DNA from: Panorpa germanica
Lineage: Eukaryota; Arthropoda; Insecta; Mecoptera; Panorpidae
Direction of reading: 5' to 3'
DNA length: 64,000 nt
Assembly: GCA_963678705.1 (NCBI GenBank)
Contig: OY783203.1
Location: 26,642,535 to 26,706,534, forward strand
The notes under the pieces are model-generated. The model saw nothing but the letters and a program-made list of their open reading frames with translations. It was not told where the DNA came from and did not search any database. The translations under genes and the position numbers were made by a program. Shown in pieces: positions 1-11,728 of this stretch (the stretch's first letter is position 1; every line of letters starts with the position of its first letter).

Positions 1-520
1 CACATAGCGCGATTTACACCAGTATCAAACAATGCTATGAACACCTTCCAACGTTGGACGCTTAATGGTTGGACGCAGAGTGTGGTCGATACTGGAACTA
101 ATTGTGTCCAATGTCATGTGTGCAACGTTTACGTTTACAAAGGGGTTCGGGCTGTTGACGATCTTTTGACCCGTATCAAAAGTGATTTTTCTACCCCCAC
201 CACACACTTGATCCACATGTCATGCAATGCTGCACGAATCGTCCAACAAAGGAAGGTTTCATACTTGAAAGTTTCTTTATTTACTTGAAAGTTTTTGTTG
301 AACAGTGTCAGTGTTAATAATATCAACAAATTAATAAAATAAATAAATCATTTGGATCAAACATTCGTTCCACCATGTAGTAGGAAACTTGCCATGTCAA
401 TCTTCCAATATTTGACTCACACATTTGAATCAAACGTTCGACACATGACGACGGTTTGTTCTACTCGAATCACGTGCAAATCGCGTCAAATGAACACCTG
501 GTAAGCTATATTTGTGTGAA
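1..520 (+). mobile_element. MITE-like element, family X, copy 1 (cut by window edge)
   Basis: Seen: this stretch aligns over most of its length with the reverse complement of 58455-58862, including shared blocks such as CATGTCAATCTTCCAATATT, GCTGCACGAATCG and TACTTGAAAGTTT. It is one copy of a dispersed, non-coding element of roughly 400-450 bp. The terminal motif ACCAAACAATGC, seen clearly in the other copy, is present here as ATCAAACAATGC near position 25. The right end near 440-500 is diverged, so the exact boundary and target duplication were not resolved. No transposase is encoded; the small open frames inside are not credible genes. The superfamily is unknown. Confidence 0.6.
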
Positions 521-1403
521 CTCTTGTACGGTTCTTTCATTAAATTCAAAATAATTTAATGAATAATTAGTTTTACCATATATATACTCGCATGGTACTA
601 TTTATTTCAATAATTAGTTTTTTAATTAGTGCGAATGACTGTTCACTGGATTTCATGCACGAGATCTCTGTGGTCCTACGGTTGTGTGGTTCTGTGGTTT
701 TGTGGTCATGTGGCGTATTACGGTATTACGGTTCCCATTCCGATTGCCATTTAAGGATTGTTGTGCATGTAAAGGGATGTTTACAAACCACGTGATCACC
801 GAATTGATGCTGGAACATGAATTAATTGTTTCAGGCATTGAAAATCGATAACCAAGACAATTATAGTGTCTGTTGTCTGTTTCTATGCTCCTGCCTCCTA
901 GGGTGATTTTATTGTATTAAACGACTAGACAGTATAATTGCGGGTTGCTGTTTTATTTATTTTTAGCGCTTTAAAGTTTTTGCATTTGTAAAAAGTTTCA
1001 GGGAGCTTTTTTGCTATTGATTCGAAAGTACTAAAAGGTATAAGTTTGTCTGTCTGTATTCTAAATGTAAAGGTATAACATTGTTACGAAAATTTAGAAA
1101 AATTATCAAGTTGCAAAAGATGGAATGAAAATCAGATTTGTAGCTACTGGATTCATACGGTGTCAACTTATTCTATATGAGAACAAGAAATGATAGATCA
1201 ATTACAAGAAGTAGAACTCCTAGGAGATTAAAGATTTTTTCAAGCTAAATCCGCTCCTATGCGTATCCATTATTCAAGTTGCATGAGCGTTGCATTATAT
1301 TGCAGAGTTAAGTCTCCATACTGATATGTCTCTGTTTCCTATGAGCTCTCAAAACACTGTATAAAACACTCAGACGTTATAACGTATGGCCTCGTACAAA
1401 ACG
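521..1403. other. no gene recognised
   Basis: AT-rich DNA with stop codons in all frames. Short open frames at 592-838 lie on both strands and show no domain or splice structure. Confidence 0.6.
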
Positions 1404-1452
1404 ACGAACGGCTGAACGGCTCAACGGTTGAGCGGTTGAGCGGCTGAGCGTC
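1404..1452. repeat. degenerate minisatellite, ACGGCTGA-like unit
   Basis: Five to six imperfect copies of an 8-10 bp unit (variants of ACGGCTGA / GCGGTTGA) stand out from the AT-rich flanks by their GC content. Confidence 0.7.
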
Positions 1453-2064
1453 TGGTCGGACCAACGTAACACAGATGCTAGAGACCATACAAGACTTCAT
1501 GTGTGATTTATAGGGGCCTATATTATATGTCGAGTTGTGCCGAGTCTGCTAGATGCTAGAATATATACAAGAGGATAAAATGGGCCACAACTGTTCGGAA
1601 CGAGCTCAACATCCACAATTCTTGCACTTGCGCCATCAATAAAAAGTTCTTTTACAATAAAAACATATGTAGTACTACTACCTGACGGTAGAAACATTTT
1701 AAACTGAAAGCTTTTTTTGTAATGTATACGCTAGTTATTGGTTTGTTTTTGTTAAAGCATCGCTTAAAAACCATTTTGTTTTATGGGTACTTCCTTTATT
1801 GTTTTCAGTTAAGACATCGTCTGGTGAACGCTGTTCCCAAACGGATACGGATGCGGATGCGGATAAACTAGTATTGCAATATGAGTAGGGATGACCAATA
1901 CGTCGAAAAGATTTCGCTTTTTATTTGTATTTTTATATATAGGTATGTATATTTATGCTGCAAGGCTTCACATTCTTTTCATTTTAAAATCACCTACTTA
2001 CATCATTATTAACTTAAATTTAAATAAATCTAACATTTTAATAGTCCTAAAATATATATATATA
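1453..2064. other. no gene recognised
   Basis: AT-rich, non-coding. A short GGATGC hexamer run (ACGGATGCGGATGCGG) lies near 1845. Nothing else was identified. Confidence 0.55.
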
Positions 2065-2371
2065 CTAGCTGTCCCGGCCACGCGTTACTGTGACTAACGT
2101 TTTTGTCATATTACATTACATAGCGCCATCTATTGAATATTTACTCAATCTAGTCAACAGATGTCGCCATCATCGTCGCCCGATGTCATATGTCTTATAC
2201 AGATAATTAATAGACAAATAATTAGCAATAAGATAAATAAATTGAGATGTAAGCTATCCTATCTTTCAAGTTGGGTCAAACTGCACACGGTGTACAAATT
2301 TCATTAAAATCGGTTAAGTAGTTTAGGAGTCCATAGCGGACAACACAGTGACACGTAATTTATATATATTA

Positions 2372-2374
<3 letters not shown>
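2065..2374 (-). mobile_element. Helitron-like non-autonomous element, copy 1
   Basis: Seen: on the minus strand the element starts TCTTAATATATATAAATTAC and ends in CTAG followed by a host T, as expected for Helitrons, which insert between A and T and end in CTRR. The 3' part carries GGCCGGGACAG just before CTAG. A second copy in opposite orientation lies at 30367-30713. No protein is encoded, so it would depend on helicase/Rep protein supplied elsewhere. Alternative: the conserved block might be the 3' end of an RTE-type LINE, but both terminal motifs fit a Helitron better. The 5' end abuts a long (TA)n tract. Confidence 0.6.

Positions 2375-2446
<72 letters not shown>
2375..2446. repeat. (TA)n microsatellite
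   Basis: Uninterrupted TA dinucleotide run of about 72 bp, directly next to the 5' end of the Helitron-like element. Confidence 0.97.
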
Positions 2447-2448
<2 letters not shown>

Positions 2449-3200
2449 CCTGACATATTCTAATTGGTTCATTCTCTTACAATGTTTCGATGTCGATGTT
2501 TTTGATTTTGTCGATAATATTTATATTTGATTTATCGCAACTCGCAGAGGTTTTTAAAAGAATATTGAAGTTACTGAAGTACTTTCAATGAATTAATTTA
2601 AAATCCATAATATACTATAGACTATAGGGTATAGACTGTAGGGTAGAAACAAACAAGGAGAAATAATTGGGATAAATTGATTAATCTTACCATTTCATTT
2701 CGCGTTTAAGTTTGCTCTACTGCGGTATGAAATATTTGTATTTACCAAATAATAATTTCAATCTATAGATGGATGTTCGTTACGTTCCCTATCAATTTAA
2801 AATGTAAATAAAACTTGATTAAAATTAATCATTTTGTTGTCCCAGATTTAATCCTTAATTAAATGTAAATCTCAGTATATTAGCAACGCCTAACGACTAT
2901 CTTCTGTTAACGAGAGCGGGAGTCGCAACGCGCTAAAGATTAAGTCGGCAATAAAATATAAAATAGGTTGAACATATTTTCTGTAATTCCTTAATTATTC
3001 CTTGGTTATTAGTCATTACATAACTAAAATAACGAAATTAATTTATCGTAAGCGGCTCACATAGTACACAACAACTGTTAAACCGTAGTACGTTTATTAA
3101 GTTATTATTATACGGCACAGTGTGACACTAGGCTGTTGTGTTTTAAGGTTCAATTCACAGACCAGCGTAAGATGTCGTCCTTTGGTGGTATAATTGTCAA
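2447..3200. other. no gene recognised
   Basis: AT-rich DNA. No open frame with coding character and no repeat shared with the rest of the window was noticed. Confidence 0.5.
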
Positions 3201-3208
3201 AGATTAAC

Positions 3209-3854
3209 TAGGGCTTCAAACGAGACGAGATAAGGCGAGAGTTTCAAAAATCTCGTCTCGATCTCATTAGATTAGAAAAAAATAGGTATCACTTTAGTCT
3301 CGTTCGCTTTTTTCTCACCATTAATTGTATCAAATTTAAAAGAAAATTTAAACTTTAAAGATTCTTTTTACACACAGTTGATCAACTGGTTCAATTTCAC
3401 TTAATGCATCATCATTTTCATCTAATCTCGGCCCTTTTTTTAGGTTGACACTACTAACACCTACACTCAACGACATTTTTGCGAAAATGTCTTCAAATAA
3501 TCGCATTGTAAATAATTTATATTCACAATTATTTTCCTTTAAAACATTTAAAACCGTTCGGCTACAAAATGTTGTAAAAGACAAAGTTATAAAATAAAAT
3601 ATTTAACAGATGTTTGTTTACCAGATTTTATATTTCGTAAATTTACCACCTAACCTTTTTTGTAATAAAAAAAAGTTGAACCTTTGTGTTGCTGTTAGTT
3701 TATTTTTTAAATAACGTTAACGAGACCAGAAACGAGACTCTCGGGTCTCGCCGTATATGGTCTCGGTACCGTCTCAATAGTTTTTAGAAATGTCTCGCCT
3801 CGTATCATCTCACTTTTACGAGACGAAAAAGTTTCGTACTCGAGTGAAGCCCTA
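3209..3854. mobile_element. hAT-type non-autonomous transposon with 8-bp target duplication
   Basis: Seen: the element begins TAGGGCTTCAAACGAGACGA and ends GTGAAGCCCTA, giving inverted termini TAGGGCTTCA. It is bounded by perfect 8-bp direct repeats AGATTAAC at 3201-3208 and 3855-3862. An 8-bp target duplication is the hallmark of the hAT superfamily. The ends (about 3215-3305 and 3720-3845) carry many GAGAC/GTCTC motifs, which may be subterminal transposase-binding repeats (inference). A 78-codon open frame on the minus strand (3348-3584) was not recognised as a transposase piece and lacks hAT C-terminal dimerisation motifs. At 646 bp it is too short to be autonomous. Confidence 0.85.
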
Positions 3855-3862
3855 AGATTAAC

Positions 3863-4310
3863 ATAAACACCTTGTTTAAAACTCTAAGTTTGATTGTACT
3901 ATGTGGAACAATAGTGAGACATTATGTACAAATAACATTTACCAGCCGTGGACAAGCTATTACTGCGCTAAGAGGCTATGTATTTCCCTTGTCGAGTAAC
4001 AGCTGTCTTGTGTGAATTCCTTTCATGACGGTCTTAATTGATTGATGGGAAAACTGAAGCGCGCGTGAAAAAGTTGTAACAGTACACTATATATATATAC
4101 ATATATCGAAGCGCTGCTATTTCCTTCAAACAGTTTCGATTATATATCAGTTAGTCAACATAGTTTGAACTCAAACATAATAAAGTTACTAGAACCATTA
4201 TACCGGTGCCATTTATTTAATTGCAATCCAATTCTGAATGATACCTTTACACATTTATAATATATACGTATACAGTAATGGCTAACAGTTTCAACTTGTA
4301 CAACTGTAAA
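3863..4310. other. no gene recognised
   Basis: AT-rich DNA with a short imperfect (TA)n stretch near 4088. Nothing coding was seen. Confidence 0.5.
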
Positions 4311-4715
4311 GGTACGTGTCCACAGATCAAGTATACTCTGTATAGCTACTTATTCAAGTCCGTTCACTGTTCAGTATCGTATCCGTCGCTCTATCCGAAG
4401 TTCTATTGCATGTAACTGAATGGAGTGACGTCAGCAATGACTTTAGACCCGTACCCCTTCAGCAGTCGAGGAAAGTGATAAGAAAAACGATTGTTGTGCT
4501 TACTTATATATTAGCAGAAGAGGAAAGGACATGCCTTCAAAAGTTGATCAAAGAAGCAAACCTATCTGCACTACTTTCGGACTAGTGCAAAAAAGAGACT
4601 GAGAATGATCCATAGAAATAATACTAAAATCCATTCAACACAACGCATCGATGCTTGCGTTACTAACATAAACCACGCGTGTGACGACACCCATGCTGAT
4701 ATATCGACGCGTACC
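4311..4715. mobile_element. MITE, GGTACG family, copy 1
   Basis: Seen: it begins GGTACGTGTCCACAGATC and ends GATATATCGACGCGTACC, so the ends are inverted repeats starting GGTACG. The flanks are TAAA on the left and TTAG on the right, consistent with a T/A-rich 2-3 bp target, but the exact duplication is not resolved. The interior holds blocks (AGCAAACCTATCT, CGCATCGATGCTTGC) also found inverted in the copy at 48674-49201. No transposase is encoded. PIF/Harbinger or Tc1/mariner affinity is possible. Confidence 0.7.
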
Positions 4716-6574
4716 TTAGTATTGCTACAAACAAAGTTCAGTTGTAATAGTGTGTTTAAATAATTTAACAATTAATCAATAATGTAACTATTTTAAGGGT
4801 ATTTAATTTTAATAATTAAACTGGCACAAGCCATCATGCTAAACTTTTAATAACTTTTGTATAAAATATAATGGTGGTTCTCAGTTTGAGTGGATGTGGA
4901 CTCAGTACTTACAATTCAGTTTTATTCAATGTTTGCACGATATTTTTAAATTAACTTTGCACCTTATTTGATAAACGTTTAATTATAATAAAAGATATTT
5001 ATCTTTCAAGCAAAAAATATAATTCATTTTTAAAATGTATACCGCTTGAAAAAATAATTCTGTTTAGGTCTGAGAATTTTTATTAAACGCGCTTTTAAAC
5101 TATACTTATACGAGGTATATGTATATTTACTATGGTATTCAAGAAACACGAAGATATATCTTTTAAAGCCCTTTTCTGGCAAATGCAAAGGGGTATAATG
5201 TTATATAACTTTAACGAATAGCGCGGAGCTAATTTCCCGTCTCATTTATTCATTAGGAATACAGCATAGTAAAGTTGCACAACAATGTAGCTGATTTGCG
5301 CCTGGGACCATACCATCATACTTACACCAGATGAAATGTTTGTATTTATCGCTACTGAGTTTGCTGTACAGTTAACAAAAGAAGAACATGAGTGGCATGG
5401 GAAAAAATACATCAAATAAAATACAGTATGATATATAATATTTGTATTATACAAAAATATTGTGTTTTTAAGATATTTTTGTAAACAATTTTTGAATTAT
5501 ATACAATGGTATACAGAATAAAGTTTTTAATTTTGTTTTTAAATATTTATGAATTTTTCAACAATTTTGAAAGGAAACGGATGCTATACATCATACCAAA
5601 AGTGAAAGGCGAGTGGGAACAGATCCGGCTTTTACAAACGTGTGGCCTGATTTTTACAGGCTCGTCTATAGCCCAATGACTATAGCCTTTTTAAGATAGT
5701 TTCAAAAGAATGGAAAGAGGGAATGTGAGACAAGATATTACTATAATATTACTACTTTAAAAATACTTAGATATGTAAATAATAAAAGAAAACTTATTAT
5801 GATTCTCAATTTACTTGACCAGAATACTTTTTGTGTTGGGCCTCCATAGCGCCAGAGACGCCACCCCCTTTTATCCATCACTTATGCCTACTGATGCATT
5901 ATGCGTGAAACACAGAAGCGGTGGAGCAATCCGGTATCTAATAGGACTGCTTTTAGTTATAGAAATGTCAATACATCCCCTAATTTGTCTGTCTACCTCT
6001 GGTGCTCGTATTATATCGATGTGTGTTTAATGGAGTTTAGAATAAGCGCCATTATCTTGTCTCTCACGTGTCACTCCAGCGGTAATCATTACTCTTTCAC
6101 GGACCTCAGACCTTGATCACATTGTTCCTACTTTCCTTGTGTACTCCGTGAAATCGGACAGTGGTTGTATTTATTTGATGGTATTTCATTTTGTTTTCCC
6201 AGTTCGGGTTAAAGGCTGTGTGATTTTCGCTTAAATTATAATAATCATAACCTCATTAACTCTATTATAATCGCTAAATGTATTTGTTTTTCTCAAGAAA
6301 AAACAGTTTAGCCCGTTACATAACATAAGAGGGGAAGTCATACGCTTCGTGACATAATCTAAAATCTTTTAAAAAAGATAAGAATTTTTTTACTAGATAA
6401 AATGGTTTGGACGGCAATGGTGAGTACCCAGTAAACAATTTGGTGAAGTGCCGTATTTGGTGAAGTGCCCTATTTGGTGAAGTTCGAGTCACTCGTACAA
6501 TTCTATTCTAACGCTCTACAAGTTCTCTACCTGTCACAGATTTTGTGTTAGTTGTTAGAATTTTTTCATAATAA
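4716..6574. other. no gene recognised
   Basis: AT-rich DNA. Two overlapping 71-codon open frames at 5815-6116 have no recognisable domain and no convincing splice sites. Near 6440 the string TTTGGTGAAGTGCC occurs in two to three short tandem variants. Confidence 0.5.
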
Positions 6575-7367
6575 CTAGCTTTTACCCCCGTCGCAAGCGA
6601 CGTTTGTTTTTTGTGAGTGGCTTGAATTTCAAGTCAAAATTTAATTTTTAAATTGAAATAATAAATAAACTCGTCCTATATTGATATAACATTTAATAAC
6701 AATTAATTTTTCATACAAATTGACTAAGAAAATACATTTTTTATATCAAAATAAAAAATATTTTGAATTTATGCGATATTTGAACAACTTTTTTTCAAAA
6801 CTTGGGATTTTTTTTTCGATTCCTAAATAAGTTGCCAAGGTTAGGCTATATACAAAATTTCAACTTTCTAGCACAATTTTTACTCTCGGCAAATACTGCC
6901 CCCGTGCCCCCCAATAAAATTTTAAAATTTTGAATTTTTTTTTTATTAATAATATACTTAATTATTCTAGAATCCAGAAAATGAATTTTCTCCAAAGTTC
7001 CCTACCGGGCCCCCGAATTTCTTTAGCCCCCCCTTTTTCAATTTTTGAATTTCTAATTTTTGAGAAATGTCAGCATTGAATACCTTAATACACATGCAAA
7101 ATTTCAACTTTCATCTTATACGAAATAAAAGTAATACAGCAGAAAAGGGATCACTTTTTTCCAGTTTTTCCAAAATTACGGGTTTCCAGGAAATTCAGGG
7201 AAAAATCCGGGGACGCCAAAAGTCTTAGAATTTTTTTCTCTACGTAATAGGAAATTTTTAAAAACTTCCCTGGAGCCGTTTTCGAGATGCCATACAAAAT
7301 TCGAATCAAACATATAAACACATAAACATATAAGAATATAAATATACACCTGGGACATTATAATATA
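6575..7367 (-). mobile_element. Helitron-like element, 0.8-kb family, copy A
   Basis: Seen: on the minus strand the 3' end is the hairpin CGTCGCTTGCGACG, then GGGGGTAAAAG and CTAG followed by host T. A short GC hairpin just upstream of CTRR is the standard Helitron 3' terminus. The 5' end (…TATATTATAATGTCCC) is fused directly to the 3' end of copy B. Copy A is the most diverged of three copies, but is still about 95 percent similar to B across the 5' half near 7180-7330. It encodes no protein. Confidence 0.6.
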
Positions 7368-7369
7368 CT

Positions 7370-8178
7370 TTAGTTTACCCCCGTCGCAATGCGACGTCTT
7401 TTTGGCGTGTATCATTTGAATCCAATAAAATAATTCGTAATTAATTTTCATATTTCACTGTTCTATTTTTAAATTGAAATAATAAATAAACTCGCACATA
7501 TACATTGACACATATAAATTGACTAAAAAATATATTTTTTTTATCAAAATAAAAAATATTTTCAATTTATGCGTTATTTGACCAACTTTTTTTCAAAATT
7601 TGGAATTTTTATTTTCGATTCGTAAATAAGTTACCAAGGTTAGCCTATATACAAAATTTCAACTTTCTAGCACAATTTTTACTCTCGGAAAATACTGCCC
7701 AAATTCCCCCAAATAAAATTTTGAAATTTTGAATTTTTTTTCATTAATAATACACTTAATTATTCTAAAATTTAGAATATGAACTTTCTCCAAAGTTTCC
7801 TACCGGGCCCCCAAATTTCTTTAACCCCTCCTTTTTCAATTTTTGAATTTCTAATTTTTGAGAAATATCAGCCTTAAACAGCTTAATACACATGCAAAAT
7901 TTCAACTTTCTATCTTTTACAACTTAAAAGTAATACAGCAAAAAAGGGATCACTTTTTTTTCAGTTTTTCCAAAATTACGGGTTTCCAGGAAACTCAGGG
8001 AAAAATCCAGGGACGCCAAAGGTCTTAGAATTTTTTTCTCTACGAAATAGGAAATTTTCAAAAACTTCCCTGGAGCCGTTTTCGAGATGCCATACAAAAT
8101 TCGAACCAAACATATAAACATAGAAACATATAAACATATAAGAATATAAATAAACACTTGGAACATTATAATATAGGA
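7370..8178 (-). mobile_element. Helitron-like element, copy B (first unit of tandem duplication)
   Basis: Seen: 5' end TCCTATATTATAATGTTCC on the minus strand, and a 3' hairpin CGTCGCATTGCGACG followed by GGGGGTAAACTAA, so the terminal tetramer is CTAA (fits CTRR). It is almost identical to copy C exactly 840 bp further on. Open frames of 80-91 codons inside are shared by the copies but are low-complexity and not credible proteins. Confidence 0.65.
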
Positions 8179-8209
8179 TAAATATACACCTGGGACATTA
8201 TAATATACT

Positions 8210-9018
8210 TTAGTTTACCCCCGTCGCAATGCGACGTCTTTTTGGCGTGTATCATTTGAATCCAATAAAATAATTCGTAATTAATTTTCATATTTCACTG
8301 TTCTATTTTTAAATTGAAATAATAAATAAACTCGCACATATACATTGACACATATAAATTGACTAAAAAATATATTTTTTTTATCAAAATAAAAAATATC
8401 TTCAATTTATGCGTTATTTGACCAACTTTTTTTCAAAATTTGGAATTTTTTTTTTCGATTCGTAAATAAGTTACCAAGGTTAGCCTATATACAAAATTTC
8501 AACTTTCTAGCACAATTTTTACTCTCGGAAAATACTGCCCAAATTCCCCCAAATAAAATTTTGAAATTTTGAATTTTTTTTCATAAATAATACACTTAAT
8601 TATTCTAAAATTTAGAATATGAACTTTCTCTAAAGTTTCCTACCGGGCCCCCAAATTTCTTTAACCCCTCCTTTTTCAATTTTTAAATTTCTAATTTTTG
8701 AGAAATATCAGCCTTAAACAGCTTAATACACATGCAAAATTTCAACTTTCTATCTTTTACAACTTAAAAGTAATACAGCAAAAAAGGGATCACTTTTTTT
8801 TCAGTTTTTCCAAAATTACGGGTTTCCAGGAAATTCAGGGAAAAATCCAGGGACGCCAAAGGTCTTAGAATTTTTTTCTCTACGAAATAGGAAATTTTCA
8901 AAAACTTCCCTGGAGCCGTTTTCGAGATGCCATACAAAATTCGAACCAAACATATAAACATAGAAACATATAAACATATAAGAATATAAATAAACACTTG
9001 TAACATTATAATATAGGA
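8210..9018 (-). mobile_element. Helitron-like element, copy C (second unit of tandem duplication)
   Basis: Seen: base-by-base alignment of 8181-9020 with 7341-8180 needs no gaps and shows 7 mismatches in 840 positions. The 31 bp between B and C (8179-8209) repeat the 5' end of copy A next to B, so the duplication carried a piece of A along. The 5' end is TCCTATATTATAATGTTAC followed outward by a host A. Confidence 0.65.
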
Positions 9019-9020
9019 TA

Positions 9021-9784
9021 TTCTTTCTTTTTCCAACATCATTCATTAAGTAGCAGTTGTTTCTTTCACACTAGGATATATATTTCTTAGTTCATTTTCA
9101 TTCCAAAGGAGAGAGAAACGAGATGCGGTTAGACAAGTAAAATATATTTTTCACCGTTTCACTTGTATACTTGTATAGTATTTCGTTCAGTACAGTATGT
9201 TTAAAGTATATGCTATCCTTTTTCAACAAATATTTCTTTAATGGTAATAGGCACACGCTATCTCCCTCAATTTCCGAATATAATGTGTTTAAACGAATAC
9301 TTTAAGCAGCGAGGGTAAGACAGAGGTTTTAAACCGAACGCAGACCTGCCGATCGTGGATTTTTGAATTAACAAAACAATGTAAAAAACTAATATAACGA
9401 GTATTGTTGAAGATGAATAATATTCATTAAAAAAATCACGATCCGTACTAAAGATTACATCTATTTATTTCTTCATTTAAATATTTTTATTTTGCAGACT
9501 CTAAAAAGTAGAATTCCATTAAGTTTTATACCCTTGCTATCCCTGCTAGTGTCAAGTTTATAACTCCGGTCATAAATCATAAACCGACTCCGCTTTTAAT
9601 TCAGCAGTGAACCGTCGTTGCGATCTTTGTAGGTCATAAAAAGGGCCTTTCCTATGAACAACTGAATAGAAAACGAACACAGACAAAAAACTCATGATAT
9701 GTAATAGAAATTAAGTAGAATTTACTCCAAAATGTTTACTGGGTATATACAATTGATTTCGCGTGGTAGCTAAAAGAAAAAGTA
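9021..9784. other. no gene recognised
   Basis: AT-rich unique-looking DNA between the Helitron cluster and a SINE. Confidence 0.5.
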
Positions 9785-10000
9785 ATTTCTGTTAGTCTGA
9801 AAGACAGTACTGTCAAAAATGGTGCGTATAATAATATTAGGAGTTGTCTCACTGGCCGATCGATATGTATGCTTCACCTCTGCTTGATAAATGTTATGAT
9901 TATGAGAGCACACAATCAAACTAATATTCATAACAACCAAACCTAGAAAATGTAACACTAGTCCAGGAATCGAACGCAAGGACACAGCAGTCTAGCATAA
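9785..10000 (-). mobile_element. tRNA-derived SINE copy
   Basis: Seen on the minus strand: a tRNA-like head with CTGCTGTGTC and the B-box-like GTTCGATTCC, followed by the family body TCTAGGTTTGGTTGTTATGA and GATTGTGTGCTC. The same order occurs at 11729, 31795, 62140 and 63008. SINEs of this type are transcribed by RNA polymerase III from the head and mobilised by a LINE. Confidence 0.7.
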
Positions 10001-11296
10001 AGCAAAAATACTAGTACAAAAATATGTCGTCTAATTAGTTATGAAATATTCACAATTATTGGAATTGTTGCCATATTTTAGGCGTACGAATGACGAGTTT
10101 ATATGTTGCGTTATAAATCCTTTGTCAAATGTTTTGGTTTAACAATGCGTTCCTAATATCTTTACAATGCGTGTTATTTGATTCATGCCCCGAGACGTCG
10201 AATATCTTGCGTCGTAAGCAAGTAATTGCAATATGTATGCAGAATGTAAATAGGTCCTATTTCTGTACACTACTCCCATAGTCCCCAAATGGGAATTTAT
10301 TAACAAAATGATTCATCTTGAAAGTCAGTTATTTGAAATAAAGTCAGTTATTATAAATAAAAACACATTACACTAATAAAACCACTTTCCTACAGAGTTT
10401 GATAAAATTTAAATATGTTATTAATATAAGTGTCCTTAATTTAATTACACATTATCAAATATTTTGGCTAGCTGTGAAGCGAGATATTATTAATTAAAAT
10501 GCGAATATTTAAAACCTACAAAATATAAAAAGGCATTGCTTGAAATTAAAAAAAAAAAATTAAATTTAAAGAAAAATAAATTAAGAATGGTTTGACAGTT
10601 TTTGTTGATTGTTTCACCAATTACTAAAGAATGTATAAAGGTTTGAAGTTGATATTTTTTCAAAACAGCATACGTGTAGTGGGGATAGCTATCGCAATTT
10701 GGTAACGCAGTACATTTTCATACTTTGTGCGTCAGCATGTGAAGCATATATGTTAAACAAACTGGTTGTGTTTCAGTAGACACCGTTGCTATATTCTCAA
10801 CAGTGTGATTGTATTTAGTCTGTATATGTATACATATAAAAGCTTACATGTATTGAGTACAATCTCCGAAAAAAATATAATCCCATCCTATATGGATTGT
10901 GCATAAAATTTGTACTTAACTAATCAAGTTTTATATCACTTATAAAACACAAAATAACACAAACGAAAAGATAAGATAGTTAGCTTTATATAACGTAGAA
11001 CTGAATATCAGACTATACTTTTGTCCAAGATTGTCACTGGTAAGTCCAAGTACAAAACAAGAAAAGTTCTGTTTTACTTGTAACAGCAATGGCCTGCAGG
11101 GTTTAAACTATAATTTAATGCACTATAATATAAATTTAATGCATGTTGTCAATATTAATAAGATATGATAAAAACTTTTTACAACCTCATAGTAGTTCGT
11201 CAATTATTTACAACTCGAAGTTAAAGCAAAATTATTTCCTGACTCCTGGGCATCCGCAACCACCATTACACGAGTACATTTAAAGGTGACTATTCT
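10001..11296. other. no gene recognised
   Basis: AT-rich DNA without credible open frames. Confidence 0.5.
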
Positions 11297-11326
11297 CTAT
11301 CCAGCTATCCAGCTATCCAGCCATCC
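11297..11326. repeat. short tandem repeat, CTATCCAG unit
   Basis: Three to four copies of an 8-bp unit CTATCCAG. Confidence 0.85.
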
Positions 11327-11500
11327 TGTACCTTCATAAGCAGTGGCATGAGTTACTGTTCGTTCGTTGATCCTCCGAGTCTGTTCTTATTATATATATT
11401 TTATGAACAAGTATACAGAAGGGATCGTTCTACGGGTATATGAACTAGGACCTACGTGGATGAAGCAGACATTTTGTGGATATGTGCGAGTACTGCAGGC

Positions 11501-11528
11501 ACTGCTACTGCTACTGCTACTGCTACTG
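11501..11528. repeat. (CTGCTA)n short tandem repeat
   Basis: About four and a half copies of the hexamer ACTGCT. Confidence 0.9.
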
Positions 11529-11660
11529 GTAGGAGGTTGTAAATAAACTTTGCAGATGCCAACGGAAAATACTAAATAAGGTCTACATGACGGGTCCCTT
11601 AACTTAAACGTAATGTAAAATATATATTACATACGGCTACATCTTACGAGCCACAGCCAG

Positions 11661-11690
11661 TGTGTGTTGTTGTGTGTGTGTGTCAGTGTG
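11661..11690. repeat. imperfect (TG)n run
   Basis: Imperfect TG dinucleotide stretch just before the SINE copy at 11729. Confidence 0.8.
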
Positions 11691-11728
11691 ATACGTTTTG
11701 TAAACATCATGATGTTATGGTTTTTGTT

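Larger units (their letters stand above)
7341..9020. repeat. 840-bp perfect-register tandem duplication
   Basis: Unit 1 is 7341-8180 and unit 2 is 8181-9020. The offset is exactly 840 with no indel. Mismatches seen by eye are at 7560/8400, 7611/8451, 7745/8585, 7791/8631, 7845/8685, 7994/8834 and 8161/9001. Identity of about 99.2 percent implies a recent event. Confidence 0.95.

Noticed and set aside
7341-9020. CRISPR-like or satellite array
   Set aside because: Only two 840-bp units with element structure. There are no short regularly spaced repeats.
7176-9046. Repeated 76-92-codon minus-strand frames shared between three loci, which look like a conserved protein family
   Set aside because: They lie inside the tandem Helitron-like copies, so their similarity is explained by DNA duplication. 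Composition is low-complexity and the start and stop positions shift between copies.
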